DNA of 64,000 nt, taken from Holacanthus passer. Its lineage: Eukaryota > Chordata > Actinopteri > Pomacanthidae. The position numbers and the translations under genes are program-made. The notes below the pieces were generated by a model. That model was not told where the DNA came from and made no database searches. It was given only the letters and a program-made list of their open reading frames with translations. Below, in pieces: positions 35,501-50,500 of the stretch. Where the stretch lies: assembly GCA_025331565.1 (NCBI GenBank), contig JAFREQ010000026.1, positions 3,224,001 to 3,288,000 of the forward strand, written 5' to 3'. Every line of letters starts with the position of its first letter. Position 1 is the stretch's first letter.

Positions 35501-38500
35501 CTCCAGTCTCGCAGACTTCCTGAAGGCCTCGCTCGGCCTCCCGAGAGCCGGCGAGCACACACACACACTGATCTGCCTTAACACACTGACACAGCACAGA
35601 CAGACACCCAGCGCAGGGAGAAGACGAGTCAGACGGGGGGTTAAAGAGTTGAGACGGGGTGGCTGATGGTTTCTGACGGAGCCATGTTGGGAAGTGTGAC
35701 GAGAACAGTTAGAGAGAAGAACCAGCCATCTTTCTGGTGTGAATCCTGCACAATCAAAGATCAGAGGTTCATTTCTAAAGATGCAATTTTAACCACTGAT
35801 CAACAAACACAGGGAGACTTCCAGCATTCAACTGATACAATCACCTCGGCACAAATAGATCAGATATCAAAGCAGCCATGAGATGCATTTGATTTTAGTA
35901 AACCTTTCTACTCTAGCACTCTCAGTATCCATTGTACTTCAATGCAGCCATTGAAGGGAGTTCATGAAATGTAGGAACTCACTAACTGTATCAGAAACAG
36001 ACAAGCTTCCAGGGAAAGTAACAACTCCGAAATTAACTGAACATGAACAAATTATAATAATCCTTTAACTTTATTCTTGGTTGACCTGGTGACTGAAACT
36101 TGTATATAAAGAAATATTGCCATTTTTATGATAGATTAAATAGCTATTGCTGAAAAAGTTATGGCCATGAAAGGTATAGAAAATAATGAGGTTGGATATA
36201 GTGAACCAGTCTGTAAACTGTGACCTTCAATTTGCTCCTGTGTTTACAGGAGCTCATCAAAACGGCTTCATGGTCACAAAATAATTACACGAATTCTGAC
36301 TCAAGTCAAATCGCTCCTTCTTCCTCAAGCGTCCCTAAAATCTTGACCTCTTTCCTCGTCAGTTTAAAGCCCTTTTTGAGCCCCTGAAGACGTTGACAGA
36401 CTCCCAGAGGAGCCGCGCACGTTGACGTCCTCTCGTGTTCGTTGCGTCATGATGAAATGGAGGCATTATGACACATACAGTAGATAATCAGTGCATCCAT
36501 CATTGTGCGTCCATTAGTGTCTCAGTATCTCCCCACCGGCCCGCAGCACACCGGCTTCTGATTGACTGATGAGGCGCAGGGACGACCTGGCAACATGAAA
36601 GATCGCGTTTCATCCCAGGAGAGGAGGAGGAGGAGGGTCGCAGTAATGGCCTCCATGAATGCAGCTGTCGCCCACGTGGTGCAATTAATAAAGGCTCAGT
36701 GGACCCACGCTGCAGACTGATAGCTGATAAACAAAACCTGGTGGCATCAGAAGGCCCTCGGGGGAAATGTCGTCAATAGTGGGCAGCAAAGCTCAGCAGC
36801 TATAATTCAATATTACTGTTTATTGTCTCGCACTGGAGTCGTATTATTAGATGATGTTGTCAATTTACATTGTAATTAAAGCTAATGAAATGAGTTGTCT
36901 GACATAATACATTAAAGTCAAAAAAGTACATCAATTTATCTTTTAATATTGATCTCATAGATTTCACCCAGTCCGAGTTATTTGAATGCAGCCTGTTAGT
37001 AACTACAGTCGTAGCTAAACTGAGCACTGAGATGTTTGGTTTTCTTATTTTTTCTTAAATTTCATTATTTTTTCTTTCTTGTTGTTTCCATTTTTTTGCT
37101 GATGCTGTAAATTTGTTTCAGCTTGTTTAAAGGTACCTGTGGAGTTTTTGGCCACTAGTGGTGCTAAAGAGTAATGTGTTGATGAACAGGTCCCCATTTA
37201 GTTTGTACCTTGTGGTGATGTAACGCGAACTCCTGCCGACGGTTTCGTGCTGTGACTGACAGAAACAGCAACGTGCCAGAAAAAGACAGGAAAGGAAAAG
37301 TTTGCTAGCAAATATGAATGTGAGGTTCCAATATATTCAAATTGTACTTTATATAAAAATGCTTTTGTTAGGGCTCAAGGATACAAAAAGCATCATCAGA
37401 AATACTGAATGTAAAATGAGTTGACACATAGCATCATTAGTTTTTATTGAACAAATGAAAATTTTGACCTGATGATGGCGCTAGATGGAAAATTAGAGGA
37501 TCAACAAAGTTATTACAGTTCATCCTGAGTATTAATTTAACCATGAATGTGTGAACTAAGTTTCATACACAAAGCCACAAATGTCAACCTCATGATTAAG
37601 AGGAAGAGGATTATTAAAGCCATTCAGACTCGTCCTCCGGGGAACATGCATCATGGGAATCCAGCCAGTAAACTGCAGACCAGCGTTGCCATATAGAGCC
37701 ACCCTGCTCTGTTATGCTCTTCATGCATCGTAGTGGTTTGTGGATAAAGGGAGTGTTGACATCAGATAGTTCTTGATTTGCCCACAAACCCACACCTGAA
37801 GGCTGAGTGGGTGTTCACAGGGCGAGACGGACACGACAGCAGGCCGAAGCTGACAGGCGCAGACAGAGATGAGTGACGGCTGCAACGGAGGAGAGGCTGT
37901 CAGGAAGCTGAGCGGCAACATTAAAGACCCATCACACACACACACACACACACTCACGCACGCACGCGCTGGACAGGCAGGTATGATATCATCCACAGCT
38001 CCATTCTCCTCACGTACACACACACTGGCAGGGAGACAAAAGGGAAAAAGGGCAGAGCAAACAATATCCACAGTAATGGAGGTAGATGCATCATGAGTGG
38101 GCAGTAACATAAAGTTGCCGTCTCAGCAAATCTAGTTCCTGTGTGGCACAACTGCATTACTGCATTATTAACCACACATACGACTCATGCTTTCTCTTCT
38201 ATAGTCTTTAGTCTTTTAGTTTCTCCCTCGCTCGGGGATCCCTGTAACGATGCTGAACCGACAGAAGGGCCGGTCGTGAGTTCGTCTCTGCACATGCTCG
38301 GTTCGTGAACGGCTCAAATCGCAACAGCAAATCACAGAGACGTGCTCAGAGAAGAAACAGGCGCAGGTCTCTCCAATGAGCAGGGGATTGATTTGGTTCA
38401 GAGAATGACCTGCAGGCACAATGTGCAATCTGTGTCAGTTATCTAATGCATAGTTAAGATTTTAATGACACGCCTTGAAAATTTCCAGCATTTGTTCTGG

Positions 38501-41500
38501 GTGCGGTTTGGGAGAACGTGCGTCGATTAATAATTCAGCAGGCGTTATTGATCTGTCCCTCGGCCTCTCTGCAGCCAGGGCCGTACATCAAGAAGGAGGG
38601 TCCCCCCCAGCTCCACGGCCTTTCATCTGGACCTGACAACACACACACACATGTGCACACACATGCACTAATGATGTGAAAGACGATGAGATTACTGTAA
38701 GGTGAGCTGCGCTGGGAAAGACGAGCGTCTGTGGGGATGTTTGTAATGTCTTTGAGATGGAGGACAAACACTGAGTTCCCAGTTTATTAGGTGCATCTAT
38801 ACACTTTACTGCACAACAGCACTGCGGGACAGTCGATCATTTAGCAGCTTATAAGGTTCAGTTTATGTTGACAGCAAATCTGGTTAGGGACGCGTGTCAT
38901 TGGCGGTGTATTAGATTGGACTATGCTATTTCTGAGATTGTGTCCAGCCCATTTACATACAGAACGTGATGTGGACAGGATAAGTAATCATTGCTATACG
39001 TTTATATATGTCATCTTTTTGGAACTAATTCTGAATATAAATCAGCAACCACTTAATCTATAAAATAGTTGCCATAGTTATAAAACAGTGAGAAATGTCA
39101 CGACTGTTCCAGAGCCTGAGCTGATGTCTTCTAATTGCTCGTTTTGTCCAACAAAAAGTCCAAAACTTAAAACGATTCAGTTAATAGATGATAAAAAGCT
39201 TCAACAAGAGACTATTTTGTGCTTTTGTTTGACAAATGGTTTAAATGATTAATTCATTATCTCTTCATTACTTTTCTGTCCATTAGTGACTTTCTGTTCC
39301 AGCACTTCTTTCTGTGTGGAGTTTCTTCAATCTCCAACCATCCGTCAGTCCGGAGACGTTTTGACAGTAACTCACACTAATGGGTCTGAAGGGAGCTGAG
39401 GGTTGATGCATTTAGTTTTTAAACTGACACTAGTTTATTTTCACATGTATTTTAAAAGGCCTTGTCTGAAGCCAGAGAGGAGAATTTGTTGCATATTAAA
39501 GCTGTTTTTAATTTAATGCAAAGGGACAGAAAAAGGTGAGAGTAGCTGCTTCTTTGCTATAACACATCAAAACATCATCTGCCGACTGAGCCGGTCAATT
39601 CTGGTGCAATGCTCTGATCTTATATTTGCAGAGAGCACGTCGGCGTGCATTTGGCTCAATGGGGAATTTATAATTAAAGGCACCTTGTGGAGTTTTTACC
39701 ACCAGTAGCTCTGTGTGGATCACGTGTTGTTTAAATTGTGCAAACACCCAGTTTCATTAATCAGCTCATCAACAGCTTTGTGTTTCTTTGCACGTTACAA
39801 TACGCCAACAAAGGCAAGAAGAAAACTGCAAGTGAGCAAATATGAATATAAACAATACCAATTTAAAATATTTAACAAGTCTCCTTTGCAAATGTTTCAT
39901 GAAGAGGGAAATACATTCAGTGCTTTTATTTCAGTTCAAGGATGTAAACGTGAATGTCTTTGTTCACCAGAAAACTCCAAACAGGGAGACTTTAGATTTT
40001 AAATTAAATATATATCTGTATCAATTTTCATGGCATCCATCAGGGCAAAATGACAAATGTGACCCACATGGTGACGCTAGAGGAAAAGTCACCAAAGTCA
40101 CTAGGATACATCCTCTGGGGACAATGAATGCCTTAGAAAATGTTGTGGCAATTCAATCGGTGCTTGTTGAAATATTTCAGTCTGAACCAAAGTGGTGCAG
40201 CAATTTCAGTGGTGTTTGGTTTGTACTTATCTGACGTGACTGATGCAGGTGATGGTGCATCTTGTCACTGACTGACTCATGGAAATCCTTCACCATAAAT
40301 GTGTGGACATACTACAGTATTTACACGAGTCATCTGACCTTGGGTTCTAATACCACACTTGCTCAGAAATGTCTCAGCTCAGGGTCAGCGAGAACACGGC
40401 TGCCGCCTTTTAGGTGAACTGCTTCACACAGGTCACAGAGAACAGAGTCGCTCAGGTCGAAAGCTCCCAGTCATGATCGCAATACTCGTCCTTCTCACCA
40501 ATACTGAAACCATGTGACCTTGACCAGCTGCTGCGTGTGCGTCCTTCCATGTGTGAGAGCGACGAGAGTGATGTAAGGGTGGAGGAGGGCGGAGAGGAGG
40601 GCCGGAAGAGCCGAGACGTTGGTGGGAGAGAAAAACGGCACGTCTGGAGCGGAGGGCGCGGCTCGCCGGCCATCCGAGCTGCACCACCAACAGCTGCCTG
40701 ACATTTAGAGGAGACTGACGGACATCTGAGATGATGCTGCATCAGTGCTGCTTCGACAGAGAGGATGTGATTTCACTAACAGGCTTTTTACAGAGGAGGT
40801 TAAAATCGCTCAGGCATCGCTCTTTTCAAAAGCCTCTTCATAATCAGAATGAGACCTGAAGGGTGAAACTTCCCTGATCTTAAAGTTGATAAATGACAGT
40901 TTCATCACATTTAGGTTTGTGCATGTTTTTCTTCGACTTCCTCCTTCGTGAGCTATTTCTGTTTCAAAGCCATAATTTTCTGTGTGACCCAAAAAAGTTA
41001 TTTAAGGGACAAAGAGATTCATGTCTAGACGACTTTTGATAAGCAATGACATCCGTCTCTGTGAATAAGCATCAGTCTCTGTTGGTAAAATGCTGTGATT
41101 CATGGTTTATAGTGGGTCAGACTGAGCTGAGAGTCTATTTTAGTTTGACTCTGTCCCACCCAGCAGCTGCTGTTTGAGTCACAGCTGTTTGAAAAGTCCC
41201 TTCCCAGAACAGACCATCCACTCACTTCCCACTAAATAATAATATCTCACTTCATTTGTCTGGATTAACTGCGTTTGGACATCGTCCACCTCCACAGTAA
41301 ACTTGGTGTTAGGGATTGATTTACAGGACGAGCAGATTAATGTCAGTAAGTAATCTTACACTCACGTGGGTCGAAGACAAATGAGTTTCTAAAAGAGGAA
41401 ATTAACTTAAACCACACTCATTTTCTTGAAAATTATTATGTTTCCCACTAATCAGCAGACAGTTTCTGAATCTGTTTTCATTCAATTATTTGCCATTTGA

Positions 41501-44500
41501 AAATCAGTTTCCAGATGCTTGAGTGAGGCAATAACTTATAAACATCTACTTTATAAAGCTGTTAGAAAAAAAGAGAAATGGCATCAAAATGTTTCTCGCA
41601 CTATCATAGAAGAGGAAGGAAATATTTGCATTTTAGAAGATGGAGCCAGTTCATTTTTGGCATTTTGCTTAAAAACGACCAAACCAAAGACAAAACTGTC
41701 GACTCAAGTCAAGTCAGTTTTATTGATATAACCACATATCACAATTTGCCTCAAGGGGCTTTACAATCTGTGCAGCGAACGATTCCCTCTGATTCAGTAT
41801 TTTTTACAAGTTAACGGAGAAGAATTGGCCTCCAAATGTATCACTTTTATCAGGTGGATACAAACACAGGACGACTCCAGTGCAATGATGTTGTTCTGTG
41901 CTGGAGGCTTGTACGAGCAACATGTGAGTCATAATATGATAATATGTCAGAATCGAGTCTGTCAGTTTCCTTTAGAGTTTTTCTGCCCCTCGGGAATAAA
42001 AGCAAACAAACAAACAGACATTAATGCAGCTTTAACAGCCACATCCATTTTTAATCTACAGTCCAAACTGAAAAGAAAACTAGTAAACCTAAACCTTCCA
42101 AGAGGGACGATGACAAATCAGCTACATGACAACACATTGTGGCTTTTTCATAAAAAGATTGTAATATTTTTAGAGTGAAAACCAGATTAAAAACCAACCA
42201 TTGCATCATCATCAGCCAGAAACTCTTCATATTATCTCATTTACGAGAAAAGCTTCACGTGATTGGTGCTGGATCAGTTTTGTCCCTCTGAATCTGGGCG
42301 GTACACAAAGACTGTATAAAACCTGGACGTGGCCTCTGTGACGTCACCTGTCGGTTTCTGAAGAGCGAGTTTGAAGCCCGCTGTCGTCATCTTGGCAGTG
42401 CGTGACTTTTTGGACAGCAATTATCAGCACAGCAGCTGTGTTCATAATCTGATATTTGCATGAAAAAATATAAGAGACCACACCTTTAATTAATGCATAA
42501 TTTTAAGCCTTAATGTATTTTAATCGACTGTGTTATATAAAAAAAATTCACCCCTGTACAGTTGAAGGGAGAAATAACTAAACTGTATTTTGCACCAGGC
42601 TGTAAACGTGTTTACTTCTACTGTAAAGTGTGAAATTTTAACATGGGGGGGTCAGATGGGATTGACTCCTTTCTGGGGCCAGCCTCTAGTGGCCATTCGA
42701 GGAACTGCAGGGTTGTTTTTTTTAGCACTTCCGTGTTCATTTCTCAGCCTGGGAGGTTGAAGCTCGGGTGTACGTCGGGTTCCTGAATGCAGCAGCAGTG
42801 TGACGTTCAGGTGCTGATCTCCGGGCCTCCATCTCCATCCTCATCCGCATCCGCAGCATCAGGACCAGCAGCAGCAGCCTCCCCGCCCCTCCCCCTCCTC
42901 CCCCCTCTCTCCATCACCGGAGGACGGACACACAGCGGCTCTGCTCGGTCTCTGTCTCTCTCTCTGCTGCCGGATCGTCGCCTCTGCTCGGGGTTTCCGT
43001 CATGTTTTAGAGGCTCGTGGACTCGCTGGACCCGGTCTCTCTGATCCGGCTGCTCGTTTCATAACCGCCTCGTTAATCCGCCTGCAGATGGTCGAGGTCT
43101 CTGAAGGAATCTGAGCGCAGGAGGATTCACTGACATCAACTCTGTGTCGCCTCAGAGACTCGATGTGGACCAGATAAAATGTGAGTAACATCAGTGCTCG
43201 TCCTGTTCAGATCTGATCCTATAAAATCATTTCCCATCTACATGCATGTAATCATGAAATCATCCTGGATCCTGCAGGAGACTGGAGACACCGAGAGAGA
43301 GAGAGAGAGAGAGCAATGTTTGATTTGTGCTGGAATGTATTTGTTGTAAATATCATCTTCATCCTCTAGATGATGTTTTAACATCAATGTCAGGATAAAT
43401 TTCTGGAGGAGAAATTCAAAATTTATTTTATTGTTATTGCTTTTTTTTTTTTTTTTACATTTGGCCTTAAAACTGTCAAATGAAAGAACGTTAGCTCAGA
43501 ACAAATGTCTAATCAGCCTTAAATGTGCAAAGTGCAGTTATAGACTATAAACTCAGGTCACTGATCTTGATCTCTGACTCGTGTCTGTCATCATGGAGCA
43601 GGATGATGATGCAGTTTACGGTGTTGGTGGAGTTCAGGCCTCTCGCTCTCCCACCACACTGTAAACAGCCTCTCTGACTCATTCACATCTGAACACACAC
43701 TTTATGCTCATTTGTCAGCTGCTCTCAATTCAGTTGAGTAAATTTGGGTGACCTGATTTTTAAGGTGGAGGAAAAAAATAAAGCATCTTCTGACCTGAAG
43801 GCAACAGCTGAGCCCGTCGTCCGAGAAGCCGAGTCTCTGGTCTGTTCAGGCCGCTGAAGCTCGGTCGCGTGAAAACTGGAGGGTTGTGGATTAGACTCTG
43901 AATAACCCCAAACTTATGCAACCGACCAGACAAAAATATCTAAATATAGAAAGGTACACACACGACTGACAGCTGCGTTAATCCACAAACATGCAGGGCG
44001 GATTTTTTATTTACATGATGGAAATGTAATATCTCTATCACACGTTATTAGTTGATTCATCAATTATTGGATTGATTGGATCGATTAAAATAATCAACGA
44101 CAAATTTCATAATAGATGAATCCTTTAAGTCATTGTCTGTTTTAGGACTTCAACTTTTTATTATCGATTATTCATTTTCCAGATTTCTGATCAAGTCCAT
44201 AAAATGTCAGAAACACAATATTTCAGAAATTCAAGGTGACGTCTTCAGTAGAGCTGAAACAATCGATCGATTAATTAACAAGCTGATTGACAAAAAGTCT
44301 GGTTGGGACTGTTCGGACCAAACAAACAATCTGAAGATGACCAATTATGCTCATTATTGACGAACCTGATTATTTTCTTGATTAATCGTTTAGTCGATCA
44401 AATACAAGCACGAGTAGTGAAGGACGTCCGTAACAACTGGGCCCAGAACCCAAAGACATGAACCCTGACCCCACCATCGCACAAGACAAAGCAAAGCAGC

Positions 44501-47500
44501 CAATCCTCATCTGAGGAGCTGGAAGATTGACAGCTCGACACTTCTGTTGGACAAACGACTTAATCCATTATCAAATAGTTGCAGTTTTTTTTTTTAGCTT
44601 TAGTTGGTTGGACAGAACGAGCAATTTGAAGACGTCACCTTTCTGACATTTTTCACAATTATCTGACATTTTATCAACATATCAATTAACTGACTAATCA
44701 AAAATATAAATGATTGATTGATTGAACTGCAGCCTATTTACACTGTAACCAGATCAGACCCAGTTAACCAACCTGTGGTTTATTATTACTAACTGGAAGC
44801 TGGAAGCTGTCTTTGAAATGTCCTTGAGGCGCAGACTGAGCAGGAGGACGGAGACGAGCAGGTCGTCTGTCCTGATGTTTTCAGTTTCTGTGACCGACCG
44901 TGTTTCATAACGTCTAAAGTCGACTGAATGAGATCAGATCTTTGTATTATTGGATTCTCCTGCGGACAAACCCCCGTCCGTGAAGCCGTGAGAAACCCCC
45001 CACGCCCGCCTGTAGCGTGCTCTGTGAACTCCCATAATGCCTCAGGGTGGGTGAGGCAGAGTGCTGAGCTCAGCGGGATCAGGCAGGGTGGAGACGCTGG
45101 ATGCACAGCAACAAGGAGAGTCGTTATTTTCAGGCTTGGTGGAGGAGTGGCCTCCGACCGACTGGAGTCACACTCGCTCCACCAGTGAGAGACTGGAAAT
45201 CAGCTCAGACCTGCTGTTTTTAAAGAAAAGACTCAACGAAGCCTCATTTAAAAACAGACGAACCGTGGTGCAGCTTCCATTTCTGTTTGCGTCACTGTTT
45301 CAGAATCAAGAGTCGTTCAACATCCAACCAGAAACAGAAATCTACAGACTAATTTAAGTGTTCAGACTAAACGATCAGTTCATTGATGCTTCCTTCATCA
45401 TCGTGAACTCGCACACTGTCGTTTATCTGGACTCAATCCCACAAACACAAAGACTCACTAGAGACCAAATGTGGATTCATCCGCCGCTGAAAATAGTCCC
45501 CAACACAGGCGCTACTTCCTCCTGTTTGTTTGATAAAAACCACAGTGAGCAGCTGTTTGAGGAAACTACTGAACCTTTTTTAAGAATGAAACTGTAGATT
45601 TGTGAGCTGTTTCTAAAGATGTGTGTCTTCATTAGGAACCTTCTTCTGACCTTGGACTTTCTTGGTTTTGTCTTCATGAGAGACAAGTAGGACAAATATA
45701 GAAATAACAACAGTCTTTCCCTTAAGATCCTCCAGACAACATGATAAGTAACTGTGCATATGTGCGACACATGGTGTCGTCTTAGCTGAAAATTCAGTGT
45801 TGGCACTGCTAATTGGTTTGTGAGCCGCTAACGAGCTCGGTCTCTTTACCTGAGGCCGGATTTGTTTTTGCAGCAGGTGATGGAAGAAGTGAAACAGCGA
45901 CATGGTGAGACATTTTGGGATGTGACACCATGAAGTCTGAAGAGAAGGTTGAGGTATTAATGACAGTTATTGAAATCCGGCCCGGACGTTTGCTGCCGTG
46001 TTTGGTTTTCACAGAGACCAGCTCAGTCTGTGCTTCTCATGCTGTGAGCTGTAATTACACTCTCTGTTCTGTATGTGGAGCTTCCATCATCTCTCACAGA
46101 GCATCCTTTGATGATCACCTTGAAATTGTCCTGAGTGGAAACAACGCGATGCTCGTTTAATTAGACATGTTGGTGCTCAAGTTGTTTTTTTCATAAGGTG
46201 CTGTATCACAATGAGCAGCCATCTTTTAATGATCATATTTGATCTGATAAAAGTTGAATTAAATTAAATTGAGTAAAACAGTGGGAAAGATTTATGCCAA
46301 TGCTGCAGCCATGTCAGACCATCATTCATCAACAGTCTTAAAACTTCCTTTCATGTAAAATCATTTTCCATTTTGTTCTGTCAGTTTGGAATATCTCACA
46401 GTGCAAAACAGCAACCTTGAACGTCAGTGGTCATTGCATGAAACTGGACTTCTATATAAGTCAAGCTTCAACAACAAAACAAAAACACCAGAACAGAGTT
46501 ACTGAAATTCTTCAAAATCCAAAAGTGAATTGATTGAAATTGCAGAATTTATCCAATAAATCAAACAGCACTCACAAGAAAATATAAAGCTCAGTGATTG
46601 GATTTGTCTTAGTGCAGACAAATGTCCTAAAAAAAAAGGCAGGATCAGTTGTGTATTGAAATGACAAACAGGTCGAAACCATCTGACTTCAAGAGCAAAG
46701 ATTCTAGTGTGAGAGCTTCATGTGAGAATGTTTTTTTATTTGTATCCTAAACTCTGAATGTCACATCTTCACAAGCAGGTTCACACACAAGACTTCATCA
46801 TTATCATGATCAGAGGCCCTAAACTCTGTTCCACTAAAAACCACACACAGAAGCACCATTTGCTTCTGAAATAAAAACCACTTCAATCAAAATTTAACAT
46901 CGTCCTCAATAGAACGTCTTTGGTTACATGAAGCTACCTCGGTTCTATGTGCAGTATGTCTCAGCGTTATAATGCGGCTGCTTTATGTGAAGCGGTCGGT
47001 CGCAGCAGCCAAACAGTCAGGCAGCTTTTAATATGCTGAAATCTGCTGCTGCACCACAGGCTCTAATTCAGCCCTTTGATTATTTCCCTCAAGACTCACC
47101 TGAAAACTGCAGCAGTGCTAATACGTCTGCCGGCGGAAGCAGCAGGTAGAAATCACCTGCGTGTCACAGTCACGTCCCTCTCACGAACACTTGAAGGCCT
47201 TTTTATAACCCTGTGGCTCGGAGTCATGATTCACTCTAATGTTTCATGTCCTGCAGTTACAGTCGTGCTTCAGTGCCATGTGCTCCTTTATCGTTCTGTT
47301 TGGTTTATGTGTTCTGTGTCTGTACGGTCTGATGAAAGAGAACTTAACTGATTGATCAGGACAGAACAGTGATTTACTGATGTACCAATCAATCAGGTCC
47401 CTTTAAAGAAGACACATCACCTCGGCTTCAGTCACGCAGCTGGTGAATCCACTCTGCTGGAGCCCGTTACCTTCAAACCATCAGTCACAGTTACATCACC

Positions 47501-50500
47501 AAATTGCTCCTCATCAAACTGTAACGTTGACCTGCTGTCGCTCCCTCCAACCAAACCCTGTGGTCCAGACTGAGACGTCTTCAGCTCTGTGAACTGCGTT
47601 TTTCATTATTACCATTTTGATTGTGAACCATGAGTGAATCGTTTGAAACAAAAACTCCTCACCTCCATTAACTTGTTCCCCGACCTCCCACCTGCTCCGA
47701 GTGACCTGCGAAGACGAGGGCGAGTCCACGTGTCGCTCGCTCCATTGTTATTGTGCAGCTCTTACATTAACTGCATTCGTTGTATTTGTCCTGTGAGAAA
47801 AGCAGCCGATTTGGTCCTTGTTTCAGCTCAGTACTCGCTCTCCCTGTTCTGACCTGAAGCTCTGACTCGCGCTGCACAAATTACTCGCTCACCAGGAACA
47901 ACACTGAACTTTGAAGCTTTAATTTGACAAACTGGTCAAAGCGTCTCATTACAACTTTCCGCTCTGACAGGCGCCTAAGAAGCATTTTTTTTAAAGCACA
48001 CAATCATGGGAAAAGGGACGGCCATAAAACAGTGGACACCTTTTACGTTATGAGCCACATGATAAAGTTATTTTATCCCAAGTTATGGGATAAACAGAAG
48101 TTATTCAGCGTTCAGGCTCTTTGGACTCTTTTTAGTGACTGACTCACACAAACTCAAGTCGATAAACTGAGTCAAACCTCCCAGCTCTATTAATATTTAC
48201 AGCTCGGCTAAAGAATGCCAATAACAACACTCATTATATTCACATTCAGCTTTTCCTGCTGTGACTAATAACCCTCATAACGACTCTGACCAGACATAAC
48301 GAGGGCGACTTAGAGCTTTTGTTATAAAGGAGCTGGATCATTCATCACGCTGCCCCTCAGAATGAACCGGCTCATAGATTAGACAAAAGCTTCTGCCAGC
48401 TGGAAACCTGACGAGCAGCAACCTGCCAGACAGAAGAGCAGAATGAGTTTGTTCTTGAGCTTCTGTGGCCAAAATGTCTTTGATAAGTCAACTCAATTTG
48501 CTGCTGCAGGCGTTTGAAATCGTCCTGAATCCTTGAGGGATAAATGGAAAAAAGTGTCACAGTTGGCTGAGATGTAAAACAAGTTGTGTTGTTTGAGAGT
48601 TATTCATTACAAAATCTGTCAGTTATTTAATTGAGATATTTTTAATGTTGTCGCTATAGAATACGGGTGCACGTGTCCGGAGTGGGAGCTTCTTCTTCCT
48701 GTCATATTGTCTCAGCAGTATTAAACGCTGAAGCACCACAGGCCACATTTCCCTGCTGTATTTTTATCCACAGTGGGAGAGTGGAGCCATGCGGACTCAC
48801 ACAGAGCGACACATACGGGACATGGTCTACTTTCACCACCAGGTTCACAAATAAACACACAGCTGACGTCCCGCTTGGCCTCAGGTGGCATCTGAAGCCG
48901 TGTCCGCCGCCTGGCAGAGAGCGCGTCGCCGCCGGCTCGGACAGCAGCCGCCGCAAACCCCTTCCCATCATGCACCAGAGGCACGAGTGTGTAGGCTCGC
49001 TCTGCTCTCGACTTATTCCTTAAAACACCCACTCGCTATTAGACATCTCACTTAGATTTTCAAGTGTAGAAGGAAGCTTTTCTTCTGCACCATCTTATTT
49101 TGTAAAGCTCAGTGAAACAAGACAAAACTCATTGGTTCAATGACTGTGTCTATTTACAGTAAACACTAATATCAGACACTGGAAGTCGATTCTCATGGAG
49201 CTCCTCAAGTCCAATAAGATATTTTTTTTTTTAATTGTTCACAAGTGAATAACTTGCAACAGCGACCTTTGTTCATCATCGATTATCTGTATAATTCATT
49301 AATTCATACAGTAAATCATAGGATGATTGGGCGGATTAATGAAGAATCATGGTGTAATTAAGTATCCATTAAGAATAATGGAGCAGTATTTATGGTGTTT
49401 TTAAGTATTTGATGCTTTTATTATCTAAAGAGAAGAAGAGGCAATAAAGCGAGAAATGAAATAAAGGTCACAGACACAAGTTATTAACTTCTTCATCTTG
49501 ACAACAGTAACAGACAAAACTGTTTTACCATCTCGCCATTTTAGTAGCTGCTCTGAAACTTTGGATTGTGAATCGTGATGCAAGTATTATCATACATGAT
49601 AAAGCGAAGCCTTTAGGTTTAGAAAGACAACAAAAACTGGAAGCGTCATCTGTATTTCAGAATTACGACTTACTCTTTTAAAATGACAAGAAAAGGTTAG
49701 ATGGTTTTCCATCATCTATTTCAAAAGGCAGATTCTTAATGGCGCCACCTGATTTAAGTTGCTTTTATTTCCTCCTTGCTTTGAGACAGTGGGAGATATT
49801 ATATCTGCTAAATAATGTGGATGGTATTATCATGAGTGTGATACTCAAGTGTCCAAGAGGTTGATATATAAACGCTGACAAGACAACACTGACCGTCATT
49901 ATCCAGTTGCTTTTAAAAGGAAACACTTCTGGTCTAATGCATCGATTATGACCTCGTGTGTATTTTACTGTCGCTTCATCCCTCAGAGCCGACACTGAAT
50001 CACAGTTGTACTACGGCAGCTTCCTCCCTCACTCACTCCTCCATTATTAGTCCCTGGTATTCAGAGGCACGAGCCACCGAGGCCCAGACTACATTTGTCT
50101 CCATGATAACACTCTGACTGATGTGTGGGCACACGAGTGGCTTTACAGGAGATCGTCCTTGGACATGTTAATAGCTTGAAACAGGAATGAGAAGAGCGAG
50201 GTGGTTAATAAGCTTCTCAGACATGCAGGGCGTTAACACGAGTCGGTTGGAGTGGCAGCGTTTCGTCACCGGGGAGCAGCAAGGAATCATGGGCCGCCTC
50301 CCTTCATCTCATCTCCACACAAACGTTACTTCATCTGTCACAACTCAAACGCTCATATTCATTAACACACAAGAATAACAGCTGGATTTTAAAACCAAAT
50401 TCTCCCCAGCGTATCCTCTGTCAAAGCTGTGGAGAGAAGCCGAGCTCGGTTTCGATTGTGTGACAGAAATGTTTGAGAGTTGGCATCAAATTCTTGGCCA

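Noticed and set aside
42787..43044. 85-codon ORF starting MQQQCDVQ as a protein-coding gene
   Set aside because: Low-complexity Ser/Pro/Ala content inside a 5'UTR-like CpG block; better read as an upstream ORF of a putative alternative map1a exon.
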